Of a stretch of 51,842 bases of DNA, positions 1-6,779 are shown in pieces; the first letter of the stretch is position 1; each line of letters starts with the position of its first letter. The translations under genes were made by a program, and so were the position numbers. The notes beneath the pieces were generated by a model. That model was given only the letters and a program-made list of their open reading frames with translations, made no database searches and was not told the origin of the DNA. Source of the DNA: Colimorpha sp002372855 (GTDB lineage: Bacteria > Bacteroidota > Bacteroidia > Bacteroidales > P3); assembly GCA_946621635.1 (NCBI GenBank), contig CAMOOR010000009.1:1-51842 (forward strand), written 5' to 3'.

Positions 1-64
1 GAAGTATATGAGAACGATATAAGAACGATATAAGAAATGCCGAATTATGTACCTATCGGGTAGG
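1..64 (+). repeat. 11-bp-phased palindromic element, copy A (cut by window edge)
   Basis: Only the right (long) arm is present. It has units of the type AGAACGATATA at an 11-bp step, then the terminal repeat GCCGAATTATGTA at 39-51 and the small flanking palindrome ACCTATCGGGTAGGT at 50-64. The arm is the reverse complement of the five-unit left arm of the copy at 46328-46457, so these two copies form one subtype in opposite orientation. The stretch 65-111 up to the stop of the next gene holds nothing recognisable. Confidence 0.85.
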
Positions 65-111
65 TATCGGAGTGGGATTGGAAACGAAAAGAATGAGAGG
101 GGAAGAGGAGG

Positions 112-783
112 TCAGGACTTGGGCTCGTAGGTGCGGAAAAGGATGACGGGGCCGTCGGCGGCGAGGGTGAAGCTGTCGGCGAGGACGTCGTTGAGGGTGG
201 CCTGCCACCAGCGCGTGGGGCGGAAGCGGTCGAGGGGCCAGCGGAGGCCTTCGGAGCTGACGGCGGTGGCGGGGTCGAGGGTGAAGATGGAGACCTGCTG
301 GTGGGGGAAGGCCTCGAAGGTGCGCGTGCCGCTGAAGGTGCAGAAGCGGCCGTGGTCGGTGAGCATCTCGATGTCGGCGCCGGGGTACTCCTCGGCGAAG
401 GTGACGAGGTAGGAGATGTTGCCCAGCGTGTGGTCCTCGCGGCGGCCCGTGGCGCCGAGAATCTGAAAGTGGAGAGTGGATCCACTCTCCACTCTCCACT
501 CTCCACTCATGGCGTAGGCCATGGCCTTGTGGAGGTCGTTGTAGTCCTGCTCGTCGACCTGGATCCAGCGGTCGCCGAGGGCGCGCTTGTCGGCCTCGGA
601 CAGCGAGTCGCCGTCGCCAATGACTATGAAGGGAATTGAAAATTGGGAATTGAAAATTGAAAATCGAGTATAAGCCGAGTCGCAGCAGACGACGAAGTCA
701 GCCTCGCGCAGGGCGCGCAGGGGCACGGGATGGGTGGGGAAGTCGCCGGCGGCGAGGATTACGATATGCTGAGTTTTTTCCAT
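112..783 (-). CDS. Thiamine pyrophosphokinase (thiamine diphosphokinase)
   Basis: A 223-residue enzyme expected to transfer pyrophosphate from ATP to thiamine, giving TPP in the cytoplasm. Visible family features are an N-terminal nucleotide-binding region with VVCCDSAY near residue 33, IGDGDSLS near 53, EQDYNDL near 76, and the catalytic-core signature LGATGRREDHTLGN near 108. The ATG at 781-783 (MEKTQHIVIL) is chosen because the reading frame further upstream is a shadow of the pnuC-like gene. It overlaps that gene by 25 nt, which indicates translational coupling. It is the last gene of the riboswitch-controlled operon, consistent with phosphorylating imported thiamine. Two heptad repeat arrays (469-508 and 634-664) lie inside the coding sequence and add peptides (GEWRVES and FSIFNSQFSI) that are not expected in the family, yet the frame stays open. 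Confidence 0.9.
   Translation of the reverse strand: MEKTQHIVILAAGDFPTHPVPLRALREADFVVCCDSAYTRFSIFNSQFSIPFIVIGDGDSLSEADKRALGDRWIQVDEQDYNDLHKAMAYAMSGEWRVESGSTLHFQILGATGRREDHTLGNISYLVTFAEEYPGADIEMLTDHGRFCTFSGTRTFEAFPHQQVSIFTLDPATAVSSEGLRWPLDRFRPTRWWQATLNDVLADSFTLAADGPVILFRTYEPKS
469..508. repeat. Heptad array (CCACTCT) inside the thiamine pyrophosphokinase gene
   Basis: Four CCACTCT units (482-508) face two inverted units GTGGAGA/GTGGATC (469-481) across a GGATCC centre, forming a hairpin. On the coding strand it encodes GEWRVES, almost the same peptide as the array at 27613-27647 in an unrelated gene. Confidence 0.85.
634..664. repeat. Heptad array (AATTGAA) inside the thiamine pyrophosphokinase gene
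   Basis: Four exact 7-nt steps of AATTGAA/AATTGGG, read on the + strand. On the coding strand it gives FSIFNSQFSI between the conserved CDSAY and IGDGDS blocks, so it sits in a loop of the enzyme. The same unit recurs at 50264-50291. Confidence 0.85.
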
Positions 784-1415
784 CGGATGATACCCATTAT
801 GACAAACACTTCGTAAATGACATACATGACGGCGGAGGCGGTGTAGCCTGTGGCGAAGTAAATGTAGGCGAGGATGGGCTCGCTGACGAGCCAGAAGAGC
901 CACTGCTCCCAGTATTTCTGCGAGAGCATCCACATGCCGACGATACCCAGGGCGGCGCTGAGGCCGTCGAGGAGGGGCATGGTGGCCTCGCCCAGCAGGG
1001 GCAGCAGCCAGCGGAAAAGGAGGGTGAGGGCGGCGGTGGCCAAGAGGAGCCACGGCCAGAGGCGCGCGGGGCAGGAGGTGACGGGACGTTCTTCCTGGAC
1101 CGCCGGTTTTTCTTGGACCGCCGGCATCTTGCCGGCATCACCCAGCGGTTCGGCATTGTCCTTGCCGGCAGGATGCCGGCGCTCCATCTTCTGCCGGCGC
1201 TCCACCAGGCCGCGCCAGACGAGGAGGCCGTAGATGGAGATGAGGAAATTGTAGACGCAGATGCCAGTGTTGGCGTACCAGCCGATGCGGAAGTTAATGA
1301 CGGCGTAGAAGGCCGCCATCAGCAGACTCGACGGCCACAGCCATCGGCTTGCCTTGTACTCGCTGAAGACGAAGACCAAGCCGATGGCTGCACCGAGGAT
1401 GTCCAGAATATTCAA
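759..1415 (-). CDS. pnuC: PnuC-family vitamin transporter, probably for thiamine (PnuT)
   Basis: A 218-residue inner-membrane protein of the PnuC family (facilitated uptake of unphosphorylated vitamins followed by metabolic trapping). Hydrophobic segments run from residue 1 to 66 and from about 118 to 218. Family-like aromatic motifs include YKASRWLWPS near 20 and IGWYANTGICVYNF near 44. Thiamine is inferred as substrate from the operon: TPP riboswitch and TonB receptor upstream, thiamine pyrophosphokinase overlapping downstream. The start is a TTG (1413-1415) that falls in the first unit of an octad repeat array. The middle of the protein, about residues 70-110, is a charged hydrophilic stretch encoded by a REP-like repeat (1089-1207). 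This enlarges the cytoplasmic loop compared with a compact PnuC. Confidence 0.85.
   Translation of the reverse strand: MNILDILGAAIGLVFVFSEYKASRWLWPSSLLMAAFYAVINFRIGWYANTGICVYNFLISIYGLLVWRGLVERRQKMERRHPAGKDNAEPLGDAGKMPAVQEKPAVQEERPVTSCPARLWPWLLLATAALTLLFRWLLPLLGEATMPLLDGLSAALGIVGMWMLSQKYWEQWLFWLVSEPILAYIYFATGYTASAVMYVIYEVFVIMGIIRWKKLSIS
1089..1207. repeat. REP-like palindromic insertion within the PnuC-type gene
   Basis: Contains GCCGGC palindromes separated by 5 nt (as in GCCGGCATCTTGCCGGC), a second pair with an AGGAT spacer, two GGACCGCCGG copies at 1097-1123, and two GCCGGCGCTCCA copies near 1175-1204. A related GACCGCCGGC palindrome lies in non-coding DNA at 27751-27771. The insertion stays in frame and encodes a Lys/Pro/Glu-rich loop. 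Confidence 0.7.
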
Positions 1416-1444
1416 TGTGTTAATGTGTTAATGCGTTAATGCGT
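1413..1444. repeat. Octad array between receptor and transporter genes
   Basis: Four 8-nt units of the type TAATGCGT/TAATGTGT fill the short gap between the receptor stop (1452) and the transporter start. The TTG start codon of the transporter is part of the first unit. Confidence 0.75.
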
Positions 1445-1451
1445 TAGTCAT

Positions 1452-3731
1452 TTAGAAGCGGTAGATGACACGTGCCATGAAGTTGATGCCGGGCTGCTGG
1501 AAGAAGGTGCGGTCGTAGGTGAAGGCACCGGTGAGGGGGTCGACGGTGGAGGAGGCGTAGGCCGAGAGGCGGTAGTCGTGGTCGAGGATGTTGTTGACGG
1601 CGAACTGGAGTTCAAGCTGGCGCTCGTTCTGCCATCCCTTTCCGAGGTGGAAGATATAGCTGGCGCGGGCGTTGAGCAGGAAGTAGGGGTCGACCTTCAT
1701 TTCCTCGCGGCCGGAGTTGTCGGCGTACTGGCTGCCTACATATTTGCCGATGAGTTGCAGTTTGGCGTCCTTGAGGGGGGTGATGGTGACGATGGCGGCG
1801 CCGATGAGGGAGGGCGAGAGGGAGAGGTCGGTGTTGCCGAAGTTGACAAGCTGTTTGTCACTCCAGTCTTCGGTGGTGACCATGCAGGTGTAGTCGAGGA
1901 TGCGGTTGGTGCTGAGGGTAAGGTTGGCGTCGAGGGCCAGGAGGCTGTTGATGCGGTAGCCGCCGGTGAGCTCGATACCGATGCGGTAGCTCTTGTCGAC
2001 ATTCTCCATCAGGGCGTAGCCGCTGGGGGAGTAGTTGCCCGAGGGGGTGAGCTGGTCTTTGTAGAGCATGGCGTAGAGGTTGGCGTTGAAGGCGAAGTGC
2101 TCGTTGCCAAGGCTGTATCCTAGTTCGAAATCGAGCATGGTTTCGGCCTTGATGGTGTCGCCTTCGAGATAGGTCTCCTTGATGTCGGAGCGTGTGGGTT
2201 CGCGGCTGACGAGGCCGGCCACGGCATAGAACCGGTGGCGGTCGAAGAGGAGGTAGTTGACGCCGAGTTTGGGGTTGAAGAAGAGGTATTTCTGATGGAA
2301 GTCGAGGTTCTCGCGATCGGCCTCGAGGCCGTAGAGGGCGTAGTCGACATTGCGCAGCTGGGCTTCGGCATAGATGTTGAGGTCGTCGGCGAATTCAGTG
2401 TTCATTTTGGCGAAGAAGGTGTTGTCTTTCTTGACGCCTTGGTTGCGATACCACTCGAAGGGGTTGGCTTTGTCGACTTCGAGGTATTGGCCGTTGAGGG
2501 CTACGCTGTCCATGGCCCAAAGGAGGTTGCCGAAGTGGTTGCCGGTGTAGTAGACGAAGGTCTCGCCGAAGTCGAAGGTGGTCTTCCCGGTGGGGGTGTA
2601 GTGGGCCGAGAGGGTGCCGGTATAGGCGGAATTGAGCATCTCCTTGCGGTGGATAAAGTCGCTTTTGGCGTTGCCGTTGAGGAGGGTGAGTCCGTATTGT
2701 TTGACTTTCTTGTTGTAGCGGTAGTTCTCGTAGTAGCCGTCGCCGTGGGTGAAGTCGAAGGCTGCGTTGAGGGTGAGCCGTTCGGAGGCGAGGTAGGTGT
2801 AGTAGAGCTGGTAGTGGCGTTGGTTGTAGTTGTCGTTCTCGTCTTGGTAGTAGTGGCGGTTGCCGGCAGCGTCGTAGTATTCGCCTGCGGGGTTATAGAG
2901 GCGGTCGTTGTCGAGGTCGGCGGCATAGGCGCCATTCCACGTGATGCCGGTGGTTTGGTGTCCCATGATGAAGACGACTTTGAGGATGGAGCGTTCGCCA
3001 TAGTAGCCGGCGGTAAGGAAGAGGCTTCGTTGGTCGGCGCCGCTGCCGCGGATAAAGCCGTCGGAGGCGGTGCCGTTGTAGGCGGCATCGAAGGAGAATC
3101 CGTGTTTGAGCAGTCCCGTGCCGACGGTGAATCCCTGGGTCATGGTGTTCCAAGAGCCGAAGCCGAAGTCGACGTTGCCGTAGGGCGACTGGCTGGCGTT
3201 GAAGGTCTGGAGGTTCATGGCGCCGCCGAAGGAGGGCGAACCGCCTGTGGAGGCTCCGACACCGCGCTGGAGCTGCAGGCTCTGTGCCATGCCGCCCAGG
3301 TTGGGGATATTGTACCAAAAGACTTCCTGGCTCTCCGGGTCATTGAGGGTGATGCCGTTGATGTTGACGTTGATACGAGAGGCGCTGACGCCGCGGATGC
3401 TGATTTTGGTTTCGCCGGTGGGGCCGTTTTCGCCGGTGACGACCACCGAGGGTTGCAGCTCGAGCATGTAGGGCATCGAGACGGCGATCTTGTTGTCGTC
3501 GAGGGTCTGGCGGTCGATGGTGGTGGTGGTGAGCGGCGTTTTGTTGTCGGCGCGCGAGGCCGAAATCATCACCTCCTCGAGGGTCTTCACCGTGTCTTTG
3601 GTCTGGGCAAAGGCGTTGTTGCCGAAAAAGAAAGAAACTGCCAATGCGCAGCAGGCTATCATCTGCCGGCGGCTAATCCTGGTGGCCTCGAAAAAGCGAT
3701 AGCGGCCACAGCTATTCTTTGTGTGTTCCAT
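1452..3731 (-). CDS. TonB-dependent outer-membrane receptor, predicted thiamine uptake
   Basis: A 759-residue protein predicted to bring thiamine or its phosphates across the outer membrane using TonB energy. An N-terminal positively charged tail is followed by a signal segment (about residues 22-43, ending NNAFAQ). A TonB-box-like stretch TLEEVMISASR follows, then a plug domain (about 60-190) with ISIRGVS and NINGITLNDPE. The remainder is a 22-strand-type barrel ending in the aromatic MARVIYRF. No carboxypeptidase-like N-terminal domain is seen, so it is a plain TonB receptor rather than a SusC type. The ATG lies directly after the TPP aptamer. Substrate assignment rests on the riboswitch and on the downstream transporter and kinase. 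Confidence 0.88.
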   Translation of the reverse strand: MEHTKNSCGRYRFFEATRISRRQMIACCALAVSFFFGNNAFAQTKDTVKTLEEVMISASRADNKTPLTTTTIDRQTLDDNKIAVSMPYMLELQPSVVVTGENGPTGETKISIRGVSASRINVNINGITLNDPESQEVFWYNIPNLGGMAQSLQLQRGVGASTGGSPSFGGAMNLQTFNASQSPYGNVDFGFGSWNTMTQGFTVGTGLLKHGFSFDAAYNGTASDGFIRGSGADQRSLFLTAGYYGERSILKVVFIMGHQTTGITWNGAYAADLDNDRLYNPAGEYYDAAGNRHYYQDENDNYNQRHYQLYYTYLASERLTLNAAFDFTHGDGYYENYRYNKKVKQYGLTLLNGNAKSDFIHRKEMLNSAYTGTLSAHYTPTGKTTFDFGETFVYYTGNHFGNLLWAMDSVALNGQYLEVDKANPFEWYRNQGVKKDNTFFAKMNTEFADDLNIYAEAQLRNVDYALYGLEADRENLDFHQKYLFFNPKLGVNYLLFDRHRFYAVAGLVSREPTRSDIKETYLEGDTIKAETMLDFELGYSLGNEHFAFNANLYAMLYKDQLTPSGNYSPSGYALMENVDKSYRIGIELTGGYRINSLLALDANLTLSTNRILDYTCMVTTEDWSDKQLVNFGNTDLSLSPSLIGAAIVTITPLKDAKLQLIGKYVGSQYADNSGREEMKVDPYFLLNARASYIFHLGKGWQNERQLELQFAVNNILDHDYRLSAYASSTVDPLTGAFTYDRTFFQQPGINFMARVIYRF

Positions 3732-3736
3732 AATTC

Positions 3737-3828
3737 ATTTCCTTACGCGGGCATTATCCCGATCAAGTTTGAAGGGTATGTTCTCAGCTTCTTTGCGCTC
3801 ATTTCGAGCCACATAAGAGCACCCCTAT
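3737..3828 (-). promoter_or_regulatory. TPP riboswitch (THI element)
   Basis: Reading the minus strand, the conserved blocks appear in order: GGGGTGC near 3827-3818, GCTGAGAACATACCC near 3788-3774, CTTGATCGGGATAATGCC near 3768-3751 and CGCGTAAGGAAATG ending near 3737. This matches the TPP aptamer consensus. The aptamer ends about 5 nt before the receptor ATG and includes the only purine-rich ribosome-site-like sequence (AAGGAAA). Control by hiding the translation start when TPP is bound is therefore likely. No separate terminator hairpin is evident between aptamer and start codon. Confidence 0.93.
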
Positions 3829-3843
3829 GCTCGTTGAATCTGC

Positions 3844-3853
3844 TGCAAAGATA
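3844..3853 (-). promoter_or_regulatory. -7 element of the thiamine operon promoter
   Basis: GTATCTTTGC on the minus strand matches the Bacteroidetes -7 box TAnnTTTG. It lies 15-20 nt upstream of the riboswitch 5' end. The -33 box is not clear. Confidence 0.65.
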
Positions 3854-3884
3854 CAACTATTTTCGAATATGGAGAAAAAAACTT

Positions 3885-6758
3885 TTACCGGAGGAGGGTG
3901 ACAGTGCCTGTGACCTCGTGCCAGCGGTCGGGGTCGATGACGGTGCGGTAGCGGAAATACCAGGGGTAGGCGCCCTGCGGGCAGGGGGTGCCGTTGTGGG
4001 TGCCGTCCCAGCCAACGCCAGGATTGGAGGAGGAATACACCTTGAGGCCGTGACGGTTATAGATGGTCAGGGTTCCTTCCAGGATGTCTTCGTTGACGAT
4101 GAAGAAACGGTTGTTGGTAGGCTGCGAGGGGGTGAAGACGTTGGGGATCCACAAGGCGGCGTGGCTGATGTGGAGGGTGGCTGTAGCGGTGTCGGTGCAG
4201 ATGCCGTTGCCGACGGCCAGAAGGACGGTCAGGCTGTCCCAGGAGGCCGATGCAGTATAGTTGATTGTGGCCCTGGTGTCGACAAGGCGTATGGTGTCGC
4301 TGCCGGGGTAGGGAATGATCGACCATTGCCGCGAGGAGAACTCGTCGCTGAGATCCATTGCCGTCAGGTCAAGGCTGGTGTATGTGAGAATGACGGGAAC
4401 CACCTTCAGGGCTGCCTTGGGAGGCTTGATGGGATGGAGGGCGACACTTTTCGATGTGGGACAGAAGAGACTGTCGCCACGGAAGATGTAGAAAGAGGTG
4501 AGGGTGTAGACGGCCTCGTCGCCGACGGGTTCGACATAGACGAGGCTGCTGTGCTCGTTGCCGTCGAGGGTGCTGTCGTGGGGGGTGGAGCTCCACTCGA
4601 CAACCGGGAGCTGGGTGACGGCTGTGAGCCAGTAGCGGCTACCGTCGCAGTTGGGTTGTTGGTAGATGACCAGCGTGGAGTCGGGCGGCAGCTGGACGAG
4701 GGGTTGAACGACGAAAGAGTCGCACCCGTCAGCGGTCCATCCCGCCTGGCTGCGGAGGGAGAACTCGGTGGGTTCGGTGATGGAGGGATTGCCGACCTGC
4801 TGGTTGCGCCATTGGTAGATGCTGCTGTAGCAGAAGGTGTCTATGGGCAGCACAGTCTCTACATAGCCAGGATCGGCGTAGACGACGGTGTACTGGGTGG
4901 TGTCGGAACATCCGGCATTGAGCGACGCAATGAGGGTGACGGTGTAGGTACCGGGGCGCAGGAAGATGTGGGTCGGGGCATAGTCGGACGAGGTGTTGCC
5001 ATCGCCGAAGTCCCACCAGGCGCCGTCGCATGGTGGGTTGTAGGGCCGGGGCAGGCTGTCGTCGCCCAGGATGGTGCTTCGGTTGGCGAACTGCACCTCG
5101 TAGCCTGCACATCCGTAGGTGACGGTACGCACGGTGTCTACTACGGCCTGCGGCCAGAAGTTGGTGATGTAGGTGTTCATGGTGAGGTAGCAGGCAGGGT
5201 TTTCGACGAAGGAGAGGCGGCAGCGGATGGTGCCTTCGGAGGTGGGATAGGTGACTGTTTGGTCGGTCGAGATGGTGTCGGTGATGTCGTTGCCTGCATA
5301 CCAGAGGTAGTAGAAACCGTCGGGGGCGGTGAAAGTGTTGGTGTCCACGGTGCCGCAGAGTTCAGCTGTGGCCACGGGTTGCTGGCACTCAGCGTAAAAG
5401 TAGGCATAGCCGAAATGTCCGCCCTGGCAGCAGTCCTTGGAGGTGAGTTTCAGGCGGATATCCTGACCGTGGTATGGGATGAGGTTGATGCCCACGGTGG
5501 TCCAGTCTTTCCACAACACTTCCGGAGGCACCTGGTACCAGCCCAGGTCGCTGTTGGCCACGAATCTGGCGGCACCGCATTGCGGGTCGATGGTGTCGCC
5601 GTTGCCGTCGAGCAACACCATGCTGAAGAAGGGCTGGCAGGAGGGACCGTGGTCGGGGTTCTGCAGTATGGCGGCATAGTAGAGCATGATGAGCGAGTAG
5701 TCGTTGGTATCGACGTGGAGGAAGTATTCGATGGACTCGTTGTCTTGGGTGAGCCAGTTGCCCAGGCGGATGGACCAGGGCTTGCCTGGCGGCACCAAGC
5801 GCAGGCGGTCGTAGCAAATGCCGTCGGTCGCCAAGGTGTCCCGATTGAGCGTATGGTAAGAGAAGGCCGAGTATTCCGGTTCGCAGCAATAGAACCCAAA
5901 GGAACCGTTGCTTTCGCCCCTGACATAGCTGGAAGCGAGGTCGTCGAAGGCGGGGATGCCATGGTGGCTGGAGGGGAGGGTGGTGAAGTGGGTGCGGTAC
6001 CAGCACCAGGGCGCGTCGGCGGTGGAAGAGTCGTAGAAGGTGACGTAGTAGCGAGTGTTGGGGGCAAGGCCGGTCAGGGGAATGGTGTCGGAGGTGAGGG
6101 GGGTGTCGGTGCCAAGGAGTCGCATGACGGTCGACGGGGTGCGGCCGAAGAGGATGAGGGTTGCCTGGTTGGAGGTGACATTGGCCGTTCTCATTTGAAC
6201 AATGGCGGGTCGCTGGCACAAGTAAGGATTGGGTTCGGAAGTGTGCCCATTGGGATTGTAATTGGTCTCGGCCGAGTTCCAGCTGACCTCTATATGGCGT
6301 TGCAGGGAATAGGTGTTATTGAAGGAGAAGGCGTCGTACTGGAGGTGCATGGTGAGCCGATGGCTGCGGACCCGGAGGGTGTCCGTAAGGGTGCTGCCAG
6401 TGAAGTTGTTCACCACGCGGGTACCCGTGACGGGGTCACCTTCCCAGATACTGATGTGTCCGTGTATGACGTCGGGGGACCGGCCGCAGAGACCGGTGAT
6501 GTTGATAATGAAGTCGGTACTGTCGAAAGAAGAGAGCAACACCACCCACCCGTCGAAACTGGCAGGCCAGTTGTCGTAGTTGATACTTTTGCTGGTGCCG
6601 AGGGGGTGGTAGTTGTAGTAGTATGTGGTGTCGCCGTCGACCAATTGGGCGTAGAGCGGAGTGGCAAAGAGCTGCAGGACAAAGAGAATGCAAAAAACAG
6701 ACCTCCCGGCTGATTTCCCGTCGGAAGTCTCTGTTTTCTCTGTTTGCCCTCGATTCAT
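3885..6758 (-). CDS. Large secreted protein with PKD and CHU_C-type (T9SS type B) C-terminal domain
   Basis: A 957-residue exported protein of unknown precise role. A signal peptide is visible (about residues 20-37, ending PLYAQ). The middle holds Ig/Fn3-like stretches. A PKD-like domain with WWDFGDGN lies near residue 575, followed by APTHIFLRPGTYTVTL. The C-terminal ~90 residues, beginning IPNVFTPSQPTNNRF near 869 and containing IYNRHGLKVY and GWDGTHNG, match the gliding-motility-associated CHU_C domain that directs type IX secretion. It is likely placed on or released from the cell surface. It sits 21 nt downstream of recQ on the same strand. Its end abuts the promoter of the thiamine operon. 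Confidence 0.85.
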   Translation of the reverse strand: MNRGQTEKTETSDGKSAGRSVFCILFVLQLFATPLYAQLVDGDTTYYYNYHPLGTSKSINYDNWPASFDGWVVLLSSFDSTDFIINITGLCGRSPDVIHGHISIWEGDPVTGTRVVNNFTGSTLTDTLRVRSHRLTMHLQYDAFSFNNTYSLQRHIEVSWNSAETNYNPNGHTSEPNPYLCQRPAIVQMRTANVTSNQATLILFGRTPSTVMRLLGTDTPLTSDTIPLTGLAPNTRYYVTFYDSSTADAPWCWYRTHFTTLPSSHHGIPAFDDLASSYVRGESNGSFGFYCCEPEYSAFSYHTLNRDTLATDGICYDRLRLVPPGKPWSIRLGNWLTQDNESIEYFLHVDTNDYSLIMLYYAAILQNPDHGPSCQPFFSMVLLDGNGDTIDPQCGAARFVANSDLGWYQVPPEVLWKDWTTVGINLIPYHGQDIRLKLTSKDCCQGGHFGYAYFYAECQQPVATAELCGTVDTNTFTAPDGFYYLWYAGNDITDTISTDQTVTYPTSEGTIRCRLSFVENPACYLTMNTYITNFWPQAVVDTVRTVTYGCAGYEVQFANRSTILGDDSLPRPYNPPCDGAWWDFGDGNTSSDYAPTHIFLRPGTYTVTLIASLNAGCSDTTQYTVVYADPGYVETVLPIDTFCYSSIYQWRNQQVGNPSITEPTEFSLRSQAGWTADGCDSFVVQPLVQLPPDSTLVIYQQPNCDGSRYWLTAVTQLPVVEWSSTPHDSTLDGNEHSSLVYVEPVGDEAVYTLTSFYIFRGDSLFCPTSKSVALHPIKPPKAALKVVPVILTYTSLDLTAMDLSDEFSSRQWSIIPYPGSDTIRLVDTRATINYTASASWDSLTVLLAVGNGICTDTATATLHISHAALWIPNVFTPSQPTNNRFFIVNEDILEGTLTIYNRHGLKVYSSSNPGVGWDGTHNGTPCPQGAYPWYFRYRTVIDPDRWHEVTGTVTLLR

Positions 6759-6779
6759 ATATATATATTGTTGGCGGGC

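Noticed and set aside
112..1053. A 313-residue form of the thiamine pyrophosphokinase
   Set aside because: The extra 90 residues are a His/Arg-rich shadow of the PnuC-type gene; the family start MEKTQ lies at 783.
2235..6713. A 1492-codon open frame on the + strand, opposite the receptor and CHU_C genes
   Set aside because: It is antisense to two well-supported genes, has a Val/Gly/Glu-rich low-complexity product, and results from the strong third-position bias of the real genes.
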